The translations under genes were made by a program, and so were the position numbers. Source: CAYOVG01 sp964407285 (GTDB lineage: Bacteria; Desulfobacterota; Syntrophobacteria; Syntrophobacterales; Syntrophobacteraceae). From it: a stretch of DNA of 14,035 bases. The stretch is from positions 1 through 14,035 of the forward strand of contig CAYOVG010000176.1 of the NCBI GenBank assembly GCA_964407285.1, written 5' to 3'. Below are positions 1-5,543 of the stretch, in pieces (the stretch's first letter is position 1; the number at the start of each line of letters is the position of its first letter). The notes under the pieces are model-generated. The model did not search any database. It saw only the letters and a list, made by a program, of their open reading frames with translations, and was not told where the DNA came from.

Positions 1-5
1 AAAAA

Positions 6-42
6 GGGCCGCATTCCGCACCCGTTTGTGCGATAGCGGCCC
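6..42 (-). terminator. Nested hairpin with A-run; minus-strand intrinsic terminator
   Basis: GGGCCGC (6-12) pairs perfectly with GCGGCCC (36-42), and an inner stem CGCAC (17-21)/GTGCG (28-32) closes a 6-nt loop. The plus strand has five A at 1-5, so read on the minus strand the stem is followed by at least five T, the classic rho-independent arrangement. The T-run reaches the window edge. The stem begins two bases after the stop codon of the weak minus-strand ORF at 45-281, which it may terminate. It is not a plus-strand terminator, because GACTATCGG follows it there. Confidence 0.55.
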
Positions 43-44
43 GA

Positions 45-281
45 CTATCGGCTTATTACCCTTCGGAAGAGAGCCGACGGCCCGCCTTCCGAACCCGAAC
101 CTCTGTTTATGGTTGTCCTTGCCGGCCGTTTCGGCGTCAGGAATTGCTTGAAAGGCTCGTAGCCTCCCGTTTGAGATAAAGCTTCGGTCAGGATAACAGA
201 CTTCAGCCCCTCCTTAAACCCATATTTTCGAATCTTGAAGGAGCAAAATGCGTACCATCCTTTACGAAGATGGGCCGGCAA
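45..281 (-). CDS. Possible small hypothetical protein, 78 aa or less
   Basis: This is an open frame of 78 codons from a TTG, with no recognisable family. It contains a plausible-looking segment (KSVILTEALSQTGGYEPFKQ) and ends in a basic tail. Its TAG stop lies directly in front of the terminator-like hairpin at 6-42, which is the main argument that something transcribed on the minus strand ends here. Against it: the only start is TTG, no Shine-Dalgarno sequence precedes it, and the codon choice is not clearly that of the neighbouring genes. It may be a decayed gene end, part of a repeat, or non-coding. Treat it as unproven. Confidence 0.22.
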   Translation of the reverse strand: MPAHLRKGWYAFCSFKIRKYGFKEGLKSVILTEALSQTGGYEPFKQFLTPKRPARTTINRGSGSEGGPSALFRRVISR

Positions 282-322
282 GGCGCTGCGGGACCGGGCG
301 GCCCGGCCGGCGATAAGCGCCT
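281..322. other. GC-rich inverted repeat
   Basis: AGGCGCT (281-287) and AGCGCCT (316-322) form a perfect 7-bp inverted repeat. It encloses a second compact stem, CCGGG (294-298)/CCCGG (302-306), with a 3-nt loop. No T-run follows on the plus strand (ACTACATTTTA), so it is a poor intrinsic terminator. It could be a structured RNA element or a remnant of a repeat. No function is assigned. Confidence 0.35.
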
Positions 323-605
323 ACTACATTTTAAGACAGCACGAAACATCATATCCATAAAACGAGACACAATGAATCTTCGGAAGTGCGTTCAAATCCG
401 ACTCGATGACGATACAGCGAACCGGATACTTTCCCACCTGACCGGGCAAAATGCGGACAACGCTCAAAACCCGGTATCCATGCCGGTTTCCCGTAGGGTC
501 GTAGGGTTTTCCGCACCCGCCGCAAGTCCACTCCGCATGGGGTTCCTCAGGTTGTCGCCCATGCGCTCCCGCATGAACGGGAGAATCCGAAAGTGCTCCT
601 ATACA
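323..605. other. Gene-free stretch, nothing convincing
   Basis: Short frames are open on both strands, but none shows a family signature, a credible ribosome site or codon use like the genes downstream. The only visible structure is a pair of inverted repeats: GGATAC (424-429) with GTATCC (474-479), and ACCGGG (441-446) with CCCGGT (470-475). They share bases, so only one pairing can be complete at a time. The stretch may be a remnant of rearranged DNA. No tRNA, riboswitch core or insertion-sequence end was recognised. Confidence 0.4.
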
Positions 606-634
606 TTGAAATTGCGGGGTTTATCCGTTATGCT
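606..634 (+). promoter_or_regulatory. Candidate sigma70 promoter of the corrinoid operon
   Basis: TTGAAA (606-611) matches the -35 consensus at 5 of 6 positions. A 17-nt spacer separates it from TATGCT (629-634), which keeps the key T, A and final T of a -10 box. Transcription from here would start near 641 and give a leader of roughly 225 nt before TTG 868. This is inferred from consensus only; chance matches of this quality do occur. Confidence 0.33.
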
Positions 635-645
635 GGGTCAAAAAT

Positions 646-680
646 CGCGCGGGCGGTCCGTCGATCCGCCTTTCGGCGCG
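646..680 (+). promoter_or_regulatory. Leader hairpin 1
   Basis: CGCGC (646-650)/GCGCG (676-680) encloses GGCGG (652-656)/CCGCC (666-670), with a 9-nt loop and an asymmetric internal loop. It lies just after the expected transcription start of the operon. It could be part of a regulatory leader, but it does not match the conserved core of the cobalamin riboswitch as far as I can see by eye. Confidence 0.3.
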
Positions 681-815
681 GTGAAGCTCACTTTGCGTAA
701 ATGGAGCGTTCGCACCGAAGTGGACAGTCTCGGAAAATGCGGACTGCGGACTTACTCCGCAATGGACACTGGTGCGGGATTCGACAAAGACATCGTGAGA
801 GGGTTTCCGGGATTC

Positions 816-844
816 CTTCGCGAGGGACCCCGTATCCCTCGAAG
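816..844 (+). promoter_or_regulatory. Leader hairpin 3, just before the first ribosome site
   Basis: CGAGGGA (821-827) pairs perfectly with TCCCTCG (835-841) across a 7-nt loop. CTT (816-818) and AAG (842-844) can extend the stem past a 2-nt bulge. The stem ends nine bases before the Shine-Dalgarno stretch at 853-860 of the corrinoid protein gene, a position suited to influencing translation or early termination. A smaller hairpin lies upstream (TGCGGA 745-750/TCCGCA 756-761). Function is inferred from position only. Confidence 0.4.
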
Positions 845-867
845 CTCTTTCCAGGGGAGACCGTATT

Positions 868-1524
868 TTGAGTGATTCGGAGGAAAGGGGCCTCGTGGCG
901 GCGATCCTGGACGGCAATAGCGCGGAAGCGGTCGCCCTGGCCGGACATCTGCGCGAGCGTGGAGTCGCTCCCGAACACATCGTCGTTCACGGGATCGAGG
1001 CGGCCATGTCGGCGCTCGACGGCAAGTGCACGCTCGAAGACTTCAACCTGCTGGAAATCATGCTGGCGGGCCGTGCAGCCATGGAGGTGATGAAGGTCCT
1101 CTATCCCGCCGGCGCGGCGCCCCCGGCCTGCGCAAGGGGCGTGGTGGTCCTTGCGACCCTGGAAGGGGATGTCCACGACCTCGGCAAGAACATCCTCAAA
1201 ATGGTTCTGATCGGCAAAGGCTATCACGTGGTCGATTGCGGCAAGGATTGCTCCTTGAACCGGCTCCTCGATGCGGTGGAAGGAGAGAACCCGGCGGTCG
1301 TCGGAGTCAGCGGCCTGATCACTCCCGTAATCCCCCAGGTGAAGCAGGTAAAAGAGTTGCTCATCCCGCGAGGGCTAGGCCACATCAAAGTCATTGCGGG
1401 CGGGGCCGCGTTGAAACAGTCTTCACCCGAAAAACTCAACGTCGATTTCGTGGCCGAATCCGCCTTCGACGCCGTTCACTACCTGGAAGACGCAATAGCG
1501 GGTAACGGAGGCGGCCGGAAATGA
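868..1524 (+). CDS. Corrinoid (B12)-binding methyl carrier protein, MtbC/MtaC-like
   Basis: This 218-aa protein has the two-part layout of cognate corrinoid proteins of methyltransferase systems. An N-terminal helical cap covers about residues 5-85, and a Rossmann-type B12-binding domain covers about 90-212. The binding signature is complete: D101-x-H103-x-x-G106 (the lower-ligand His), S148-x-L150, and a GG pair at 178-179. Such proteins hold Co(I) corrinoid, take a methyl group from a substrate methyltransferase and pass it to a second methyltransferase. The length is normal for the family. The start is TTG, chosen because the domain begins directly after it, no in-frame ATG fits, and AGGGGAGA (853-860) lies 7 nt upstream. 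It overlaps the next gene by ATGA, indicating translational coupling. The methyl donor (methanol, methylamine, methoxyaromatic or other) cannot be read from this sequence. Confidence 0.93.
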   Translation: MSDSEERGLVAAILDGNSAEAVALAGHLRERGVAPEHIVVHGIEAAMSALDGKCTLEDFNLLEIMLAGRAAMEVMKVLYPAGAAPPACARGVVVLATLEGDVHDLGKNILKMVLIGKGYHVVDCGKDCSLNRLLDAVEGENPAVVGVSGLITPVIPQVKQVKELLIPRGLGHIKVIAGGAALKQSSPEKLNVDFVAESAFDAVHYLEDAIAGNGGGRK

Positions 1525-2531
1525 ACAGCCTCGAAAGGGTCGTCGCGGCCGTCCGGTTCGAGGCGCCGGACCGGGCGCCGGTAATTGCGCAGGTTTTCGG
1601 CCATGCCGCCACGCTCGCCGGCGTACCCGTCGACGAATACGTGCGTGACGGCAAAACTCTCGCCCGCTGCCAGTTGGAGGCGCTGCGCCGCTACGGCTAC
1701 GACGCCGTATTCTCGGTCATGGATCTCGGCGTGGAAACCGAAGCCCTCGGCTCCATCCTGCGGTACCACAAGAACCGCTACCCCGTGGTCGAAAGATACG
1801 CGCTGGAAGATGACGACCGAAAGACCCTCTCCGCGCCCGATCCGCACAAAGCGGGCCGCATGCCGGAAATGCTCGAAGCCCTGGCCATTCTCAGGCGGGA
1901 ACTCGGAGACGGGACCCTGGTCGTCGGTTGTGTCCCGGGGCCGTTCACGCTCGTGACCCAGTTGCTGGGCATCGAGAGAGCGCTCTACACGGCGGCCGAT
2001 GATTTTCCGCGGCTGGAGCGGCTGATGGATTTCGCGACGGAGGTGGTCATCCACTTCGGCCTGGCTCAACTCCAGGCCGGGGCGCATCTGCCCATGGTCT
2101 TCGACCCTTCGGCCTCCCCCGCCGTTATTCCGCCGAATTTGTTCCGGGAATTCGAGCTTCCCGCGTTGCGGCGGATCTTCCAGGCGTTTGCGCAGGCAGG
2201 CGCTGTCGCAAACTGGCTCCATATAGCCGGCCCGGTTCGCCGGATTTTGCCCTGGTACCCCGAAGCCGGCGTCCATATCGCGAACTTCGACTACTACGTA
2301 AGCGCCGCGGACGCAACGGCCCAACTCCCCGCCGTCTGTCTCAACGGCAACATCAAATCGTTCGCCTTCATGGAAAGAAGCCCCGAGGAGATCACATCGG
2401 AGGCGGCCGCCCTCCTTCGCTTCTTCCGCGACCGGAAAGGCTTCGTTCTCTCATCGGGATGCGAGGTCCCGCCTGAATCCAGGCCGGAAAACGTCGCCGC
2501 ATTGGTCGATGCGGCACGCACAACGTGGTGA
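1521..2531 (+). CDS. UroD/MtaA-family cobalamin-dependent methyltransferase
   Basis: This 336-aa protein belongs to the uroporphyrinogen decarboxylase superfamily, in the branch that includes MtaA/CmuA-type methyltransferases rather than haem enzymes. That assignment rests on its place between a corrinoid protein and a corrinoid activator. Visible family features are an N-terminal ER-x-x-AA-x-RFE-x-PDR-x-P segment (5-20), GCVPGPFT (136-143), a VFDPSASP stretch (193-200) and a C-terminal SSGCEVP (311-317). It probably moves the methyl group between the corrinoid protein and a substrate or acceptor such as tetrahydrofolate. Which half-reaction it performs is not determined. MtaA-type enzymes bind zinc through H-x-C plus a distal Cys. 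Here the His (234) and distal Cys (314) are present, but the middle Cys is Ala (H234-I-A236). GGAGG at 1507-1511 supports the ATG at 1521. The stop at 2531 lies 4 nt before the next likely start. Confidence 0.88.
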   Translation: MNSLERVVAAVRFEAPDRAPVIAQVFGHAATLAGVPVDEYVRDGKTLARCQLEALRRYGYDAVFSVMDLGVETEALGSILRYHKNRYPVVERYALEDDDRKTLSAPDPHKAGRMPEMLEALAILRRELGDGTLVVGCVPGPFTLVTQLLGIERALYTAADDFPRLERLMDFATEVVIHFGLAQLQAGAHLPMVFDPSASPAVIPPNLFREFELPALRRIFQAFAQAGAVANWLHIAGPVRRILPWYPEAGVHIANFDYYVSAADATAQLPAVCLNGNIKSFAFMERSPEEITSEAAALLRFFRDRKGFVLSSGCEVPPESRPENVAALVDAARTTW

Positions 2532-2535
2532 CGAG

Positions 2536-4239
2536 ATGCCTCGACTCACTCTCCTTACCGATGATGCCCCGCGTCGGATGGACTTCACTCCCGGCTCTTC
2601 CGTGCGCGAAATCCTCGACGCCGCGGGCGTTCGAATCCGTTCCGGCTGCCGGGGGAACGGGGCCTGCGGCCTCTGCCTCGTCCGGATCGATCGGGAAGGG
2701 GACAATGCCGGCCCGGGCGCCGGCCCGACGGGCGATACGCCCGAGACCTCCTCTGAACCGGCAGTCAATCCTCCGACAAAGAACGAACGCATCCTTCTGA
2801 CTCCCGGCCGGATCGAGCGCAACATCCGCCTCGCCTGCCAGTTGACGCCCAAGGGCGATATCTCTGTCCGGATCGTCGGAGCCGCCTGCGATTCCGGTTG
2901 GAGGGTCCTGGCTCCGGGCCCCTGCTCCCTGGCTTCCTCCTCGAACCCGCGTCCTCCCCTGTCCGCCGGAAAGACCGCCGCCCCCCGTCACGGGCTGGCC
3001 GTCGACCTGGGCACGACGCACATCAGCATGTCCCTTTGGGACCTGGAGCACGCCGCCAGGCTCTCGGGACGCGCGGGTCTCAATCCGCAAGGCGGCTACG
3101 GTTCGGACGTGGTGACCCGGATGCTCGCCGCGGCGCAATCCCCGGAAAACGCCCGGAGGCTGGCCTGGGCGCCTCTCCATGCCGTCAATGAGGCGCTGCT
3201 GGACATGTGCGCGCAAAACGGCGTAGATCCCCGGACGGTCACCCGCGTCGCCTTTGTCGGAAACACCGCGATGCTGATGCTGCTGACGGAAACGGACCCC
3301 GGCGTGCTGCTGCGGCCCCAGTCCTGGACGAAACCCGTCGTTTGCAAATGCGACGACCTCCGGAGTTGGGCGCCCGTCCTGGGGGTCCATCCACGGGCGA
3401 ACGTGGAAGTCGTCCCTCCGATTGCGGGTTTCGTGGGTTCGGACCTGGCGGCCGGGGTAACGGCCACTCGCCTGACCGACCGTCCGGGCGGGCTGTTGAT
3501 CGATTTCGGGACGAACTCCGAAATCGCGCTCTGGGACGGCGACCGGCTCTGGGTGACCTCCGCCGCGGGCGGCCCCGCTTTCGAAGGGAGCGGAATGCAG
3601 TGCGGAATGCCCGCCGAACCCGGGGCCGTCTTTCGGGTGGAGCGGGAGCGGGATTTTGAACGGGATTCCGATCGGGATTCTTCCGCCGGCTTGCGCCTGG
3701 AGGTGATAGGAGGTGGCGAGGCGGGAGGGTTGTGCGGTTCCGGCATGGTCGATCTGATCGCCTGCCTGCGCGGCGCGGGGAGACTGACGGCCACGGGCAA
3801 ATTTGCCGGGCCGCCTTCGAGGGACGGTTTCATCGTTCAACGCGAACCGATGATCCGGCTGACCCACGGGGACGTGGATATATTTCAGCGCGCAAAGGCG
3901 GCGATCGGCGTCGGAATCAAATCACTGCTCGCGGCGGCCCGGATGAGCGCCGCCGACCTGACTCGCGTCTGCGTGTGCGGGGCCTTCGGCGAACACTTGA
4001 ATGTCCGAAATGCGCGGGACATCGGGCTGCTCCCGGCGGTTCCCCCGGACCGCGTCGAACTCTGCGGCAACACGGCGCTCGCCGGGTGCGAGCGGCTGCT
4101 CCTGTCGCCGGAGGGAGCGGCGGACCTGGAGTCGCTACGCCGGAGCGCGGCCGTCATCAACCTCTCCCGGCTATCCGACTTCGAGGACCTCTTCCTGGAA
4201 GCCCTCTACCTCGAGCCGCTGAGGACGGACCGGACATGA
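2536..4239 (+). CDS. RACo-type ASKHA ferredoxin, reductive activator of corrinoid proteins
   Basis: This 567-aa protein (576 aa if started at ATG 2509) carries an N-terminal [2Fe-2S] ferredoxin-like domain and a C-terminal ASKHA/DUF4445 ATPase domain. Numbered from 2509, the cluster ligands are C47-x5-C53-x2-C56 and C110. Nucleotide-binding signatures are VDLGTTH (165-171), FVGNTA (249-254), IDFGTNSE (331-338), GLCGSGMVD (407-415) and CVCGAFGEH (488-496). Proteins of this type use ATP to reduce inactive Co(II) corrinoid to Co(I), which fits its place behind the corrinoid protein. It is somewhat shorter than typical RACo (around 600 or more residues). ATG 2536 is preferred: it follows the upstream TGA by 4 nt, allowing re-initiation, and begins directly at the ferredoxin fold. 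Neither candidate start has a strong Shine-Dalgarno sequence. A charged insert from a 12-bp tandem repeat lies at residues 381-392. Its stop overlaps the kinase start by ATGA. Confidence 0.9.
   Translation: MPRLTLLTDDAPRRMDFTPGSSVREILDAAGVRIRSGCRGNGACGLCLVRIDREGDNAGPGAGPTGDTPETSSEPAVNPPTKNERILLTPGRIERNIRLACQLTPKGDISVRIVGAACDSGWRVLAPGPCSLASSSNPRPPLSAGKTAAPRHGLAVDLGTTHISMSLWDLEHAARLSGRAGLNPQGGYGSDVVTRMLAAAQSPENARRLAWAPLHAVNEALLDMCAQNGVDPRTVTRVAFVGNTAMLMLLTETDPGVLLRPQSWTKPVVCKCDDLRSWAPVLGVHPRANVEVVPPIAGFVGSDLAAGVTATRLTDRPGGLLIDFGTNSEIALWDGDRLWVTSAAGGPAFEGSGMQCGMPAEPGAVFRVERERDFERDSDRDSSAGLRLEVIGGGEAGGLCGSGMVDLIACLRGAGRLTATGKFAGPPSRDGFIVQREPMIRLTHGDVDIFQRAKAAIGVGIKSLLAAARMSAADLTRVCVCGAFGEHLNVRNARDIGLLPAVPPDRVELCGNTALAGCERLLLSPEGAADLESLRRSAAVINLSRLSDFEDLFLEALYLEPLRTDRT
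3649..3684 (+). repeat. In-frame 12-bp tandem repeat, three copies
   Basis: Three consecutive 12-nt units, each starting CGGGATT (3649, 3661, 3673), encode RDFE, RDSD and RDSS inside the activator gene. A related gagcgggag stretch precedes them. Because the unit is a multiple of three, copy-number change would keep the frame. The segment sits between conserved ASKHA motifs, probably in a surface loop. Confidence 0.7.
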
Positions 4240-5459
4240 ACGACTTTCCATGCGGGAGAACGGAATTTTTCGAGGCTTTCATCAAGTCGGCCCAGTACAT
4301 CGTCCGTCTGCAGTCACAACAGGACATCTGGAGCCACCTGGGCAAGCTGATCATGAAGTACTTTCCGGTGGGCTGGACCGCTATCGTCCGGCGGGACGCC
4401 GCGAATTCGATCTCCATCCGCTACTGGACGCCGGCCGACGAGACCGTCGCGCGAGCCGTCCACGCGGAGAAGGAAGTCGGGACCATCGTCTCGGACGTGC
4501 TGGACAGCGGGTTCCTCGCAACCCGTGTCATTTCCGCTCCGGCGCCTTCCATGACCGTTTTTCTGCCCGTCGTGGAACAAGGCCGGCCCGGCATGGTCAT
4601 GCTGATAGGACATAAATCCGACGATCCGGTTTCCAGGGAACTGCTCGACATTTATCTCGCCATTGCGGGCCTCGCCGGCTCGACCTCCGAGCGCTTGAAC
4701 GCTGAGATCGAGTTGAAGAGGCGCCGCGACCATCTCGAGGAACTGGTCAAGGAACGAACCGCTGAATTGGAGGCGGCGAACAGGGAGCTCGAAAGCTTCA
4801 GCTATTCCGTTTCCCACGATCTGCGCTCCCCGTTGCGGGCCATCACCGGCTTCACCCGAATGGTTCTCGACGAAAACGGGCCGGCGTTCGACCCGGAGAC
4901 CCGGCGCAAGTTAAGCGTCATTCAGGAAAACGCCCGGAAGATGGGGCGGCTGATCGATGACCTGCTCAGGCTGTCCCGGTTGGGCCGCGCCGGGATGAAC
5001 CGCTCGAAGCTCGATATGGGCGATCTCGTGCGCGAGGTGCTGCGGGAGATCCGGATGGCGGAACCCGACCGGGAGTTTGCCGTCGAGATCGGCGACCTTC
5101 CGGCAGTCGAGGCGGACCGAACCATGATCCGGCAGTTGCTCGCCAACCTGCTCTCCAATGCCGTGAAGTTCACGCGCTACAAAGAGGACGCCCGCATAGA
5201 AGCGGGCAGCTTCGAAGAAGCCGGGGAGCGGATCTACTATGTGAAAGACAATGGTGTCGGATTCGACATGAAGTATTATAGTAAGCTCTTCGGCGTCTTC
5301 CAGCGCCTTGTGAGCGAGAGCCGCTTCGAGGGGACCGGCGTGGGACTTGCCATCGTCCAGCGGATCGTCCAGCAGCACGGAGGACGGGTCTGGGCGGAGG
5401 GGGAAATCGGCGATGGGGCCGCTTTCTATTTTACTCTTCCTCCAAGGGAGCAGGAATGA
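4236..5459 (+). CDS. GAF-domain sensor histidine kinase
   Basis: This 407-aa protein appears soluble, with no membrane segment or signal peptide visible. Residues about 10-155 look like a GAF-type sensor domain. A coiled-coil linker (about 156-188) follows, then a HisKA dimerisation domain with the phospho-acceptor H194 (SVSHDLRSPLRAI) and a HATPase_c domain. In the latter the N-box is LLANLLSNAVKF (N304, N308), the G1 box is DNGVGF (338-343) and the G2 box is GTGVGLAIVQRI (366-377). All catalytic boxes are intact. The start ATG at 4236 overlaps the stop of the corrinoid activator (ATGA), and GAGGAC (4220-4225) is a modest ribosome site. The kinase is therefore likely co-translated with the activator. 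The ligand of the sensor domain is unknown; a metabolite or redox state linked to corrinoid methyl transfer is a reasonable guess. No dedicated response regulator gene is adjacent. Confidence 0.93.
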   Translation: MNDFPCGRTEFFEAFIKSAQYIVRLQSQQDIWSHLGKLIMKYFPVGWTAIVRRDAANSISIRYWTPADETVARAVHAEKEVGTIVSDVLDSGFLATRVISAPAPSMTVFLPVVEQGRPGMVMLIGHKSDDPVSRELLDIYLAIAGLAGSTSERLNAEIELKRRRDHLEELVKERTAELEAANRELESFSYSVSHDLRSPLRAITGFTRMVLDENGPAFDPETRRKLSVIQENARKMGRLIDDLLRLSRLGRAGMNRSKLDMGDLVREVLREIRMAEPDREFAVEIGDLPAVEADRTMIRQLLANLLSNAVKFTRYKEDARIEAGSFEEAGERIYYVKDNGVGFDMKYYSKLFGVFQRLVSESRFEGTGVGLAIVQRIVQQHGGRVWAEGEIGDGAAFYFTLPPREQE

Positions 5460-5500
5460 ACGAGGAAAAACCTGAAATAGCGCGCATCGAAGGCGACTGA
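5456..5500 (+). CDS. 14-aa micro-ORF coupled to the kinase stop
   Basis: An ATG at 5456 overlaps the kinase stop as ATGA and is preceded by GGGAGCAGGA, a usable ribosome site. It opens a frame of 14 codons (MNEEKPEIARIEGD) ending in TGA at 5498-5500. The geometry copies the other ATGA junctions of this operon. It could be a real micropeptide, a translational relay towards the next gene 43 nt further on, or the stub of a lost gene such as a response regulator. There is no similarity evidence. Confidence 0.25.
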   Translation: MNEEKPEIARIEGD

Positions 5501-5543
5501 ACAAACCACCCTCTTGAACCTGGGGAAAAAGTAGAAACTGTCG

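Noticed and set aside
248..316. A 22-codon plus-strand ORF with AAGGAG upstream (M-R-T-I-L-Y start)
   Set aside because: The spacing of 4 nt is short, the second half is low-complexity Arg/Gly/Pro from a GC palindrome, and it stops inside the inverted repeat at 281-322.
600..867. Cobalamin riboswitch before the corrinoid operon
   Set aside because: Expected from function, but I could not find the conserved B12-box core by eye; a covariance search would be decisive.
270..875. 201-codon plus-strand frame upstream of the corrinoid gene
   Set aside because: It has no family features, Arg/Ser-rich composition typical of GC-rich non-coding frames, and it crosses leader hairpins and the start of the real gene.
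2392..3867. Long minus-strand frame (491 codons) opposite RACo
   Set aside because: It is antisense to a gene with clear ferredoxin and ASKHA motifs; its Arg/Gly/Pro-rich translation is the usual shadow of GC-rich coding DNA.
3732..4235. N-terminal extension of the first kinase by 168 codons
   Set aside because: It lies in a different frame within RACo and is Arg-rich; ATG 4236 at the ATGA junction begins directly before the sensor domain.
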